Below, one piece after another: positions 48,901 through 58,700 of a stretch of 64,000 nucleotides of DNA. The stretch is from positions 372,001-436,000 of the forward strand of contig OW569364.1 of NCBI GenBank assembly GCA_937625935.1, given 5' to 3'. Source of the DNA: Tetramitus jugosus (taxonomy: Eukaryota; Heterolobosea; Eutetramitea; Acrasida; Vahlkampfiidae). Each line of letters opens with the position of its first letter. Within the stretch, counting starts at the first letter, position 1. The notes beneath the pieces were generated by a model. The model was not told the DNA's origin, did not search any database, and worked only from the letters and a program-made list of their open reading frames with translations. The translations under genes were made by a program, and so were the position numbers.

Positions 48901-49321
48901 GCCTGACAACAAGATAGAAACAGAGATAACACTGTCTCCAAATCAAGAGAAGTTACAAGAAGTTCAATCATTTGGCGATGCTGATTTTGATGCCGATTTC
49001 GGTGATTTCCCTGCGAATGAAGTGACTCAGACTCAAACCATCGCAACCAATGTCACGGAACCTGTCGATGCTTCTTTTGATGCTGCTTTCGATGAGAGTG
49101 ACTTTGGAGAGATGACAGGACCTGATCACTCAGAAACTGAGAAGGAGCAGACCAATGCAACATCAGTGTCCTCCCCCACAAACTCAATTCCTGTCGAGGT
49201 TCAGCAAAAAGTTGATGAAATGCTGATGGATCTACCAGACCTGTCAAGCATTCTACCTGTCGCTACCACCAGTCAACCAACAAGTACAACTGGTCAAAAT
49301 TTCGACTTCCTTTTCGAATAG
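45923..49321 (+). CDS. Acidic, disordered aftiphilin-like trafficking protein, 1132 aa
   Basis: About 85 percent of the protein is low complexity, rich in Glu, Asp, Asn, Thr and Gln. Scattered through it are many short acidic-Phe motifs: ADFGDFPEDD, EDFGDFPDF, DEFNDFG, DDFGDFDEP, DNFGDFPEP and the DADFxADFG series. Motifs of this FxxF/DFxDF type in aftiphilin-like proteins bind the ear domains of clathrin adaptors. The one folded-looking part (about 690-800) is helical and contains MAVWSDSCTETQFLKSMGLQ, reminiscent of the conserved W...LG segment of the aftiphilin clathrin-binding domain. A role in clathrin-adaptor trafficking between Golgi and endosomes is an inference from these motifs only. 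The frame is intronless. Confidence 0.6.
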   Translation: MNDNYPCPETDGESIVVDDKNISTTPTTTTAMIQVQLHPIYSTTTTTTQQEQQEENVDFIQVSITEKSPQEATTTTTLVNMEEKEPAEQQQEQQEQQEMEEYFISLSIQCNNNNDADDDDNDKRIRIELKSRFENDEQQSSAPSSQEDEEEEAQPALLMDSSTEKENSQTMDFSSTENDHEHFSFTTDSQKQTQEQETTLDQNDTDDIKKDDDQNENENTIVTLPSEEDNSSSFKDEEEISFESDQTMPNDETSNGGGEKEEVETAKDEEELAVEEKEEKEATLNFGEDNSHDNGIEKHDNNDVNISNTDADTNIYVEKSGSDNVDESQQFAFEKDDNDAWGDEKVVFDDHQTNAADDNIALESNVDENKNDDQDNNGITVQDQNNNVQSEVEIKENHVHHQEHLIDNQTQESEGFDANFDADFADDQFDQSNHVSNDNNVPIETASPTDQKHEEEKEQEQVETPTLDHEQTSESEEVKFGDGFAADFDADFGADEFISQTPNEQPVNNDEPIKEEITSNITTKEEEFENADFTTDFDSFPEEVTTTDEAPPQTNDSTPTEEPVALTKEDEIEESTQKDIAEEHNDDGFDDADFGDFPEDDVLQTTDAMGDEDFGDFPDFEDISAPDNGSSTLNDEELDEFNDFGNVQDESKDDFGDFDEPETSVEETEPQVTEEEAKEAEREHLLLKQLEQSISSSILSSEHESMSMDNLQQLFTTILMPTTMQYIINGKGLSMERANNRNLSLEKLFKVNSSQNANILSKMAVWSDSCTETQFLKSMGLQRKNNTLNSISKYQRRVATKTATTPRHTRGASSSDGFQDFNRLPSTYTRRPSSSSDQSMSPVVSSANVTDNIFNESSNKVQNESTQEPQQPKPTNSFEDDFDNFGDFPEPTPNAEPATPIASQQQISDDLIAFIDAFSSPRNNSMKTKVVPSKELEDISSLVFTSPAPKTSTARSIQFNQTPTSPVQTTAAPEFEADFGEEFDTDFSNDTKLPDNKIETEITLSPNQEKLQEVQSFGDADFDADFGDFPANEVTQTQTIATNVTEPVDASFDAAFDESDFGEMTGPDHSETEKEQTNATSVSSPTNSIPVEVQQKVDEMLMDLPDLSSILPVATTSQPTSTTGQNFDFLFE

Positions 49322-49453
49322 ATTGGGCGTCTGGGCCCTCTAACCTTGATATGTGGATCAGCATAACAAAACATTAGTTGCTTGATCGATTTCCACACAC
49401 AAACCTGGAGACACATGAAGGTAGGAATAAAGACCGGAATTTTGATTGTATCT

Positions 49454-49469
49454 CTATTTCTCGAAATAG
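49454..49469. promoter_or_regulatory. Heat-shock-element-like inverted repeat
   Basis: CTATTTCTCGAAATAG is a perfect 7-bp inverted repeat with a 2-nt centre. Its core TTCTCGAA fits nTTCnnGAAn, and a further AGAA follows at once. It lies about 203 nt before the ATG of the DNAJA co-chaperone, where a heat-shock factor site would be expected. Only two units are in the standard spacing, so this is a candidate, not a firm site. Confidence 0.4.
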
Positions 49470-49671
49470 AATTGTAAGTCTATTGGAAGTTTGCCAACGC
49501 CAGTTTTCTCGGAATCTACGTAAAACAATTTCCGGATCGGGGGTCAAAAGCTAAAGAGACTTCCTACGACTGTTGGCCAGAAACTCTCTCAACCAAAAAG
49601 CTTAAAGGTCTTCCAACAACGAAGCAACAACAACACCAACAAACACTAACAACAAACAGACAGATCCAATC

Positions 49672-50892
49672 ATGGGGAAGGATTACTACGCAATACTAGG
49701 TCTATCCAAGACCGCATCAATGGACGATATTAGAAAAGCTTACAAGAAGCTCGCACGTCAATTCCATCCTGATCTCAACCCAAATCAAACATCCGAGTCG
49801 GAAGAGAAATTCAAAGAAATATCGGAAGCTTACGAAGTGCTCAAAGACGCTGACAAGAGAGAAATTTATGACAAGTATGGTGAAGAGGGATTGAAGGGTG
49901 GAATGGGAGGTGCAGGCGGTGGCATGGGAGGATTTGCCGATATTTTTGACATGTTTAGCAGAGGTGGCGGTGGTGCGCCAAGAGGCCCCGCCAAGGCAGA
50001 ATCCATCAAGCATGCACTTTCAGTCTCACTCGAAGACTTGTACAATGGAACCGTGAAGAAAATTCGTGTGACAAGAACGCGAATTTGTAAGAATTGTGAA
50101 GGAGTCGGAGCAACGAAAAAGGATGCCATCAAGACGTGTGATGCATGTGACGGTCATGGTATGGTGAATGAGGTGAGACAGATGGGACCTGGCTTCATCT
50201 CTCAAGTCAGAAGACCTTGTCATCAGTGCAATGGTGAAGGAAAGAGTGTGGATCCAAAGTTTATTTGCAAGACTTGCAACGGTAAAAAGGTTGTAAACGA
50301 GCAAAAGGTTCTGGAAGTTCACATTGACAAGGGAATGAAGAATGGACAAAAGATTGTCTTCGAAAACGAAGCTGACGAGAGACCTGGTGTTCAAGCAGGT
50401 GATATCGTGTTTATTGTACAGGAGAAGCCACATGCTCACTTTAAGAGAGAAGATCAGAATTTGATCTATGAAAAGAAGATTAACTTGTCAGAGGCGTTGA
50501 CTGGAGTCGAATTTGTGATTGATCACCTGGATAAGAGGAAACTGTTGGTGAAGAGCAAGCCAGGCGACGTGATAAAACCAGGTCAGATCAAACAGATTGA
50601 CGGTGAAGGCATGCCAACATACAGAAATCCATACCAGAAGGGAAAACTCTTTGTCAAGTTTGATGTCGAATTCCCTAAGCGCATACCAGACGACGTGGCC
50701 AAGAAGCTCATGTCACTATTGCCTCCAAAGAACAAGATGGCTGGCGCAGGTGGAAATGATGTCGAAGAACATATCATGGAGGACTACGTTCCAAGTGACA
50801 ACCAATCTGGTAGACGAGGCGGTGGTGGAGAAGCATACATGTCTGATGAGGAAGATGAAGGCAGAGGAGGAATTAGCTGTGCCCAGCAATAA
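49672..50892 (+). CDS. DNAJA: Type A Hsp40 co-chaperone with farnesylation motif
   Basis: The 406-residue protein has the complete DNAJA layout. The J-domain (residues 1-70) carries the HPD motif at 32-34 that stimulates Hsp70 ATPase. A Gly/Phe-rich linker follows ([20 protein letters not shown]). The zinc domain has four CxxCxG-type repeats ([32 protein letters not shown]); the fourth ends GKK rather than GxG. The C-terminal substrate-binding domain and dimerisation region follow. The final residues CAQQ form a CaaX box for farnesylation, typical of DNAJA1/DNAJA2/Ydj1, which anchors part of the pool to ER membranes. A heat-shock-like element lies upstream. Intronless. Confidence 0.95.
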   Translation: MGKDYYAILGLSKTASMDDIRKAYKKLARQFHPDLNPNQTSESEEKFKEISEAYEVLKDADKREIYDKYGEEGLKGGMGGAGGGMGGFADIFDMFSRGGGGAPRGPAKAESIKHALSVSLEDLYNGTVKKIRVTRTRICKNCEGVGATKKDAIKTCDACDGHGMVNEVRQMGPGFISQVRRPCHQCNGEGKSVDPKFICKTCNGKKVVNEQKVLEVHIDKGMKNGQKIVFENEADERPGVQAGDIVFIVQEKPHAHFKREDQNLIYEKKINLSEALTGVEFVIDHLDKRKLLVKSKPGDVIKPGQIKQIDGEGMPTYRNPYQKGKLFVKFDVEFPKRIPDDVAKKLMSLLPPKNKMAGAGGNDVEEHIMEDYVPSDNQSGRRGGGGEAYMSDEEDEGRGGISCAQQ

Positions 50893-51139
50893 ATCCAATT
50901 TAAAATTCACTTTCATCTTGATTGTCTCAACTTCATATCAATCTTCTCCGATTCAGCAATGAAATCTTTCACACAGTACTGTTTTACTGGTTCAAGAAAC
51001 CTCAACGCCTTGTGACGTCTTTGACCATAGGGAAAATGTTGGCCTAAATATGGGTTCCTCGAACGTCGCTTAATGGATCCACACAATTTTCGCTCGTTCA
51101 AAACAAATAAACAACAACCAACAGACTCGGAAAAAGAAA

Positions 51140-52198
51140 ATGCCAGAAAACCACCTCGCACCCTCTTCCATACTCCAGCATCATCACAACCTCTCTCCCA
51201 ACTCCATCACAATGATGACGACAACTCCAAAAAATCAACATCAACAACAACAACAACAAATGACTCCTCTCCACTTGGGTGATGCCCTGTTCTATGACGA
51301 CATTATCAAAACCATTGTGCTATGGTTGCCTCTCAATGACATTCTCCAACAAATGCTCCTTTGTCGTCGACTATACTCACTCATTGATCATCCATCCCAA
51401 TGGGAGTACTATTACACTGAAACATTGCTCTATTATTCAAAAAATATTCCTAGTTTGAAGAAGACTACGACGTCGGACCATTGGAGCAGCGGTAGTGGTA
51501 ATTCTTGGATGAATGAACTGAGAGCGGAGAATTATTGGAAGTGGAAGTGTCGTTATTGGTTGGAACATCGATGGTCACATTCCGTTCATGTGATGTATCC
51601 AGCTCTGAATCAACCAGTGATTGATTCGACGGGAAAGCACTTGAAATTCAAGCACAAGCGCGGTGCGTATCAAGCATGTTATATGCGCAATGCGATACCA
51701 AAACAAGGAACGACGCGCGTTGATTTTTATGTGCACATGCCCGATCAGGACAAGGAAGATGATTTGCGCTCAAGAATTATGGGCACGCAGTGCAGTGTCG
51801 TGTTTTTGGGTATAGTAAATCCTCATGGGTTTTTTTCTAGTTATAGTCCCGTGCAGGGAGAACAGACCTACAAGAGTGTGACGGGTTATTCTAGCCTGGG
51901 AGAGATTATTGTGGCCAAGCGCGGTGGAACAAACAATTATCCACCGTTTGGAGACGGTGATATCATATCTCTGATTGTGGATGCTTCTGCTGTGACTGTC
52001 AACAATGCCGACGGGAACAATAGTTCTGCGTTCGGCACGCTGACCATCCTAAGAAACGGAGCACAAATCATGAAACCATTCCAAAATATATTCCCAGATC
52101 GAGAAACGGACCTGTACTTTTTTACTGGTACATTTGAGCATGTTGCACGGTCAGAAAACAAGCAATTTGATGCCTATAAAGTGACGATTCTATCCTAA
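51140..52198 (+). CDS. Divergent F-box plus SPRY-like protein
   Basis: Start ATG 51140 gives 352 aa; an ATG at about 51212 (MMTTTPKNQ) is an alternative, since the first 40 residues are a low-complexity His/Gln/Pro/Thr leader. An F-box-like helix set lies at about 48-95 (DIIKTIVLWLPLNDILQQML, CRRLYSLIDHPSQWEYYY). The C-terminal half is beta-rich with the same order of motifs as the tandem family: a VxFLGIV strand, DGDIISLIVDASA, LTILRNGAQIMKPFQNIFPD and LYFFTGTF. It also shares the HRWSHSV...PVIDSTGKHLKF block with the tandem family's RWSS...PIIDESGKILRF. So it is a distant member of the family at 41.8-45.6 kb, separated by two unrelated genes. Probable SCF adaptor. Confidence 0.7.
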   Translation: MPENHLAPSSILQHHHNLSPNSITMMTTTPKNQHQQQQQQMTPLHLGDALFYDDIIKTIVLWLPLNDILQQMLLCRRLYSLIDHPSQWEYYYTETLLYYSKNIPSLKKTTTSDHWSSGSGNSWMNELRAENYWKWKCRYWLEHRWSHSVHVMYPALNQPVIDSTGKHLKFKHKRGAYQACYMRNAIPKQGTTRVDFYVHMPDQDKEDDLRSRIMGTQCSVVFLGIVNPHGFFSSYSPVQGEQTYKSVTGYSSLGEIIVAKRGGTNNYPPFGDGDIISLIVDASAVTVNNADGNNSSAFGTLTILRNGAQIMKPFQNIFPDRETDLYFFTGTFEHVARSENKQFDAYKVTILS

Positions 52199-52325
52199 GA
52201 TATCAGATTTTTCGAAACGAAACTTTACTCCATTGTATTCCCCTTCACGAACTTTCTCTTTCGAAAAAAACACCGCCAAGGAAAATAAATCCGATCTCAC
52301 CATTTGAAAAAAAAACGAACAAAAA

Positions 52326-54335
52326 ATGAACCCACAACAGCAACAACAGCAACCACAGCAACCACAGCAACAATCATCACAGAGTAGTAGTGGTGGTGGC
52401 GGTGCAAACACGGAAAGTGTTGCCTCCAGACAACATCAAAAACTTTTGATGCTCAAACGTACTCTCTCACCAGAAGACTTTTCAAAACTAACGACTCTAA
52501 TGCATCAAATGAAAGCAGGTCAGTGCACCAAGGAACGATTCGATGAAGAGTACAAGGAACTGATCAAACCATACGAAGGAGCATTTTCACGATTCATGCA
52601 ACAACAACAACAGCAACAACAAAATCAACCTACATCATCAACAGCAACAGCAACAGCAACTATACCACAACAACAACAACAGGGAAATGTGAAGACAGAA
52701 AATTCAAGTACAATGCTTGATAATACAACAACAACTACAACTACACAACAACAACAACAATCATCATTGTCTGTACATGGAATGAACAAGGATCAAATTA
52801 GAGAATTATTACTCAGGTACAAGAAATCAGACAAGGATCAAAAACAGTACTTGAGAGATCATATCGAAGGATTGACAACTTACATTCAACAAATTCAACA
52901 ACAACAGCAACAACAAAAATTGGCTGCTGCTGCTGCTGCTTCTGCTACTACTACTTCACAAACCAATCCATCGTCATCAACATTAGCAGCAGCAGTAGTA
53001 GGAGGAGGAGGGAATGCAGATCCATTGTTGATGCATCAACAAGCATCCGTACCACTCTCTGTTCAACAACAGAATGCTGCTGCTTATATGAACATGATGC
53101 AACAACAACAACAACAACAGAGATTATCACCCTATCAACAACAACAAACAGCAACAACAACTCCAACAACGCCCACGGGAACCAACATTATGATGCCACC
53201 TCATTCCTCTGGTGGAGGTGTTTTTGGTAGTGTACAACAACAACAACAACCATCACAACAACAAGCACTCAACAGACAACAACAACAACAACAACAACAA
53301 GCATTTTTATCACCATCTCCATCACCTCAACAACAACAGCAACAGCAACAGCAGCAGAGAACAGCTACTCCTACTAGTAGTGTCACACCACCACCTCCGA
53401 CAACATCTCAAAAGATGAAATCTGGTGGAAGATCATCAACAGGTGGTGGTGGTGATGAAGATGGTGGTGGTGCTGCTGCTGCTGCAGTAGAGGAAGATCG
53501 ATCCATTCTAGCAGATATGAACATTGATGAAGACAGTAAATTCAATCGGTTCAATGTTCAAATCAGAAAGGGCGGAATGTCTGGACTCGTTAGAGATGAA
53601 CCACTGTTGAACAAGATTGCACTGAGGAGTAAATTGCAGAGAATTGCAAGGAATCAAAGAATGAAGAATGCGGGGATTGGTGATGAGATTTGTGAGTTTA
53701 TGAACATGGCTGTTCAGGATCGATTGAGAACCATTATTGAAGGAATGGTGCAATTGGCTGATCACAGGGATCAGACCAATGTCGATCACATTTTCCATGC
53801 TGCGACAGTGACATCTGATGTGGCTCACACGTTCATGGAACAGGAGGAAGAAAAGCGACGAAAAGTCGAAGCAGAAAAGAAACGAAAGGCCGAAGAAAAG
53901 GAACGACTCAAGAATGCACAACAACAGAGTGAAAAGGATAAGAGTAACAAGGATCCGTCCAAGGCACACGAGGAAGAATTGCAGAGAAGAACAACGAATG
54001 CCAACGTTGTGGCTCAGAGTATGTTTGCTGGTTTTCGGCCTTCGAAATCATCGACTCCCGGTGCCGCTAGCAAGACATCTGCTCCTGGTACTACCCCTGG
54101 ATCATCTGGCAAGAATCGACCATCAGATGGTACGACTGGAAGTGCCAATGGTGGTATCAGCGATGATGACACTTTATCGCCAGATGGTGATGGCAAACAA
54201 TCTGCGTTCGCCAATCCAATACTAGGCAAGCGTGCACCAAGCATAACAATAACAAAGAAGGATCTCATTCAGTATCTGGAACAAGAGAATTTAATGTGCA
54301 AATCAAAAGTGCTGTACACTATTCAGTTAAGATAA
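52326..54335 (+). CDS. TAF4: TFIID subunit TAF4
   Basis: The 669-residue protein is rich in poly-Gln. An N-terminal RST-type domain (about 38-85: MLKRTLSPEDFSKLTTLMHQM, then KERFDEEYKELI) is followed by a second short helical block (about 155-195). Long Gln/Ala/Thr/Pro tracts run to about residue 390. The conserved C-terminal TAF4 domain (about 400-530) contains RSKLQRIARNQRMKNAGIGD, then FMNMAVQDRLRTIIEGMVQLADHRDQ, matching the histone-fold and CCTD region that pairs with TAF12. A highly charged helix (EEEKRRKVEAEKKRKAEEK) follows. TAF4 is a core scaffold of TFIID. An RST domain together with a TAF4 domain is the plant and protist arrangement. Intronless. Confidence 0.88.
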   Translation: MNPQQQQQQPQQPQQQSSQSSSGGGGANTESVASRQHQKLLMLKRTLSPEDFSKLTTLMHQMKAGQCTKERFDEEYKELIKPYEGAFSRFMQQQQQQQQNQPTSSTATATATIPQQQQQGNVKTENSSTMLDNTTTTTTTQQQQQSSLSVHGMNKDQIRELLLRYKKSDKDQKQYLRDHIEGLTTYIQQIQQQQQQQKLAAAAAASATTTSQTNPSSSTLAAAVVGGGGNADPLLMHQQASVPLSVQQQNAAAYMNMMQQQQQQQRLSPYQQQQTATTTPTTPTGTNIMMPPHSSGGGVFGSVQQQQQPSQQQALNRQQQQQQQQAFLSPSPSPQQQQQQQQQQRTATPTSSVTPPPPTTSQKMKSGGRSSTGGGGDEDGGGAAAAAVEEDRSILADMNIDEDSKFNRFNVQIRKGGMSGLVRDEPLLNKIALRSKLQRIARNQRMKNAGIGDEICEFMNMAVQDRLRTIIEGMVQLADHRDQTNVDHIFHAATVTSDVAHTFMEQEEEKRRKVEAEKKRKAEEKERLKNAQQQSEKDKSNKDPSKAHEEELQRRTTNANVVAQSMFAGFRPSKSSTPGAASKTSAPGTTPGSSGKNRPSDGTTGSANGGISDDDTLSPDGDGKQSAFANPILGKRAPSITITKKDLIQYLEQENLMCKSKVLYTIQLR

Positions 54336-54734
54336 AACTTATATGATATTACATAATTGTGTTTTATTGATCAAATGAACTTCGCGAACTGGACAGAAAG
54401 AACAAAATTGTTGGAACATCACTAACGCAACTAAAAACATGCAATATCATCGACCGTACTATGCACAGAAGGTATTCCAGCCAAGTTCACTCTCATCAGG
54501 ATCTAATTGTTTTCATGGGGTGAGTGACAGGTGCACTCGAAGACGCTTTTTTACTTTAGGCATACGTTGCCGGCCTGGCTTGTCAGAGTTGATGAACTGC
54601 TATTCTGATCATCCTGTATCACAGTATGTGGGTGTGAAATGAAGCAAAAACAACAATGTCTTGTCTTCTGTTGTTGTCGTCTTTTTCACAGCATTGGATG
54701 CACTCCAATATAGCAAAAGCTATCATTTTCACTG
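54336..54734. other. Convergent gene-free stretch
   Basis: About 400 nt lie between the convergent ends of TAF4 and the small minus-strand gene. Short frames exist (for example 54439-54642) but read as unstructured Arg/Cys-rich sequence with no family resemblance. No RNA gene is recognised. Confidence 0.4.
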
Positions 54735-55247
54735 TCAATCCAACTTGATATTCATCATACGTTCATGTTCTCCTCTTGCATCACTCGATCTGATGTCACG
54801 ATCCTGTTCATTGTCATCTGAAAAGATGTTTTTACGTCTGTGTGCATCATGAATCCGAAACACCTCACTCAAGCTCTGATCACTCAACGATGGAACTTGA
54901 TCCACGGTCAATCCACCAAAAATTGAAAAATTCATGGGCTTTTCGGCGCCAATCGGAATTAGCGGAGTATCAGTCGGATTAAATATTGTAGTCAAAAATT
55001 GGATCATTTTTTGCTTGTAGGACAACTCGTGCTCCGAGTGCAACTTTCGTTGTTGTCTCACAAGATTGACCTGTTGTTTCCGCAGGTGAGCCACCAGCTT
55101 TTGATCATAGCGTTCTCTGTCTTTTCCATCCTCAAAAATCATCAACGACTCATTGTTGTGATCTGAAGAAGTTGTAGAGTTGTCACTGTTTTCAGATCTG
55201 TGCATGTCATCATGACGAAAGTCATCTTTGTTGTCTGGTTGCGACAT
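54735..55247 (-). CDS. Unknown hydrophilic protein, 170 aa
   Basis: ATG 55247 opens an acidic, Ser/Asn/His-rich N-terminus (1-40). A helical, Gln/Lys-rich segment follows (about 45-85: RYDQKLVAHLRKQQVNLVRQ) that could form a coiled coil. A less charged middle (IFNPTDTPLIPIGAEKPMNF, then FGGLTVDQVPSL) gives way to a highly charged Arg/Asp tail. No signal peptide, TM or known motif is seen. It probably is a real gene because of its composition and clean start, but the family is not recognised. Confidence 0.5.
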   Translation of the reverse strand: MSQPDNKDDFRHDDMHRSENSDNSTTSSDHNNESLMIFEDGKDRERYDQKLVAHLRKQQVNLVRQQRKLHSEHELSYKQKMIQFLTTIFNPTDTPLIPIGAEKPMNFSIFGGLTVDQVPSLSDQSLSEVFRIHDAHRRKNIFSDDNEQDRDIRSSDARGEHERMMNIKLD

Positions 55248-55790
55248 GCTGCTTTTTTCAAGGGTTTTGTTTCACCGAGTTCGGGAAAATATCAAGTTGA
55301 TCATTGAAGTTTCCTTTCGTCAGAGCAAGATATTGTGAATGTCAGGATGCGAACCCTTAAGACCTATCAAACGAAAGGGAAATGACGTGACAGTTCATGC
55401 GTCCACAATGTCAAACTGAACAAGCTCAAGAGCGCTCGAGAGAACTTTTTGCAATCTGGAAACGATCATTTCGCTTTTTTGTCAATGGGCCTGTCGGCCA
55501 AATTGTGTGATGCATGACGCGTCCGTCAAGTGCCTCGCGATCAGGATGACACCATGACATCTCAACGAGGATATGCATCCATATTCCCAGAAGAAAATCC
55601 ACATCTCACAATAGTTGCGAATTGGATTCCAACATCCACGCAAAAGCATTTTAATTCCTTCAATCTCAAACAGTTTTTCATCTCTCTCCTCAATACGTAT
55701 TATTGTTAACTCTCCACACTGTGATCACCAGGAGACATAATTGACCAAAAAGGGAGTTTGTGAAATTATTATTCTTTTTTATCATATGAA
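55248..55790. other. Divergent promoter region
   Basis: This 543-nt spacer lies between divergent genes (the small unknown protein and the copine). It is richer in G+C than most spacers here in its middle part (55430-55570) but has no protein-like frame, tRNA or recognisable snRNA. Nothing else is visible. Confidence 0.4.
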
Positions 55791-58700
55791 ATGAGAGGAA
55801 ACAAGAGACAACGCAAGAACGCAGTCATTGCTCACAATCCATTGGATAAGCTTCAACAACAACAGACAACATTACAACAGGAGCAACAAGAGAAGGACAA
55901 AAGAAATGGAGTTCGTCGTTCATCAGGTAATAATAATAAATCGACTGAACCAAAGTACAAGGTCGTAGAGCAACAAGAGATTGTGCAAGACGATGGTACA
56001 TTGTCTAAGGAGTTTTTTGGCGCGTTAGCTCGACCATTTCATTTTCCCGCTGCTGATAGCAGTAGTGGTAGCAATGCAAGTATTGGCGCCAACAGTAAGC
56101 TTCGCTCCTCACCCAGTGGTCCAACCAATAAAATGCTTGCCAAAGTAGCGCGCCAAAATAAACAAGGGCGATCGGGGAGTATTTCATCTACGATGATACC
56201 GCAGCAAGATGCTCAACTGCGATTATTTTTTGGATTGAGGCAATTGAACTTGAATGCGGTGAGATACGTCATTCAAGCCAATCAAAAGTATGAGAGACAA
56301 CAGAAACAGCAGAAACAAGAGCAAGAACAACAGGAGCTGCAAGAAGAACAGTGCGAATCCAGAGAAGAGCTACAAGACAAGGAATGCGAAGAGGAACAGC
56401 AACCAATCAAGCTCATAAAGATCAAGCTCTGTGTGCATTGTCAAGAACCATCGACGATACCGAAAACTAACAAATCAACAACAAAGGCACAAATAACAGG
56501 TCTCTCTGGAATATTCAGTGAAGGAATTCATGACGATCAGTGGACAGAGCTTGGTTCAAGTGAACCAGTTGAGATTGATGTGTGCAGTGGTGAAGATACT
56601 CAGAGTTGCACTGTCAATTTCAAGGCTAGTATTCTCGTCAAATTTGCCTTTGAAAAAGTTTGTGTCATGCGATACACAATTGTTCTGGCAGATGAAAGTA
56701 ACATGACAATTTGTACGAGTCATTCCTATTTGGCTCAAATTGTAGGCAGTAGAAATTTGGTGACAAAGTTTGAGCTGATGAATGAGAGAACAAAGATTTC
56801 GGATCTACAGGTCGTTGCAGAGAGGAATGCCACGAACCAAACAGATCTGGACTTGCAAAAGAATGTCTCTGAGAGATTTCTGGGTGATTATGAAACATAT
56901 TTGGATGCAACTCTATCGTTGGATCTTTTGCAGAAGATACCCAACTCCAATGGTCTCTATGTAATGGTGAGTCAAATGTTCAAGAGTAAGAAAGAACAGA
57001 GAAGTAACAGTGAACTGTTGAATATGGTGCCAAAGGATCGGAGTGTCTCTCGAGGCAGAAAGAAGAGCATGAAGTTTTTTAAGGTGGACGATACACCTGA
57101 GGAAATTGTGCCTAGCTTGCTCAATATTGACAAATCATATTCCTTTGTTCCATTATTCACGAGCGAAGTCGTACATACTACTTCAGTCAAGGATATCCAG
57201 TTCAGATCTTTTACGGTGAAGCCTCAAACAGATGATAGACGAATCATTCTTCGGATAGATGTATTTAGCTACGACAAGCTTGAAAAAGAGTCAGGAAACA
57301 TGTTCTATAAGACCCTAATAGGAAGCAAAATTATCTCCTTGGATGACATGTTGTCAGAAGTGTTGAATTCGTCTCCTAATCCAGCATCTTTTAAACTTGG
57401 AGTTGTGAAACATGTGCCCACTACCGATTCGCTTAGTTCCAGAAATGTTGGAAACAGGAAGCAAAGTCTATTTGTTTTGGACGCACCAAAGATTCATGAA
57501 CCGAGACTACTTGATGCAGGATTTATCAAAGTCAATAGTGTCAAAGTGAGGAAGGAGTCAATCAAAATAGAGCAGATTCAATCGCTTGTGAACTCTGCTA
57601 TCGATTATATGAAACTTGGAGTCAGATTTAGGGTTTTATTTGGCATAGATATGACAAGCGATAACAAGTATCCGAGAAATGACCCAATGTTGCACTATGA
57701 CATGAAAATTCATGGACCAAGTGGAGAACATAAAAGCATTTATGAGCAAGCAATGCAGGCAGTAGCAGAACGAATTGATCAATACTATGTCAACAAAACT
57801 GACTTCCATATTATTGGATTTGGTCATACTGATGTCATTTCAAGTCAGAATCTGATCAATATTATGATGAGAGACAGTGTTGATCCCGGAATTGTGTCTC
57901 CAGGTATTACTCCATTCAAACAATCAACAAATCAAGCCTGGATGGATGCAGTGTTAAGTCGTTATGAACATCCGTTGATGAAATCTCAACTAAGTGCAGT
58001 ATATAGACATGCATGTCGGATACTGCAACAAAAAACCAATTTTTCAGTTAGCATGAAAGATGTGAAGCGAAGTTTGCGCTATAGGAGTGCTGAGTTGTTA
58101 GAGATGACAGGATCATTAGAAATACCCGAGTCAATCTCTGAGGATGGCTCAGTCATTCGCAGTGACCTACAAGAAAAGCGATTTGGTCCAAATGACTTCC
58201 ACCATATCATCAGTGATGTGACAGAGGTGTGCACACAAGTGAAACAGGCACAACCTCGTCACTCTGTTTCACTTACAGAATCCCCGCTCACTGGGCTTCA
58301 AACAGGCACAGCATCCCAGGGTCGTAAGAGAACCATTCTAGCTCCTCTTTTGAGAAGAAAGAGCAAAAAGATGGACGCACCACCAACACCACCGAGTGAA
58401 AACAAATATCTCAGGAAGTCAACCGCGGGCTTGCAGTTCGAGAAGAACAGAAGTGATGGCGTATTGTATCCTGTTTATAATATTTTAGTCATCATGGTCA
58501 GTAATGATCATATTGACATACAAGAGACAATCTATTCGATTGTAGAAGCTAGTCATAAGGCACCCCTCTCGGTCATTATTCTAGGTATGGGTAGTGGAAG
58601 TGCCTTCAAAGCCTTGCGTTCCATACGGATGGAACCCAAGCCGAGTGATGAACCAGATCAGAGACAGTGGGACTACGTTCCTCAAACCAATTACCTGCAA

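Noticed and set aside
52326-53520. CAA/CAG repeats resembling a tandem array or CRISPR-like repeat
   Set aside because: They are in-frame poly-Gln tracts of TAF4 without unique spacers.
54439-54642. 67-codon plus-strand frame after TAF4
   Set aside because: No family resemblance, unusual composition, and position in a convergent spacer.
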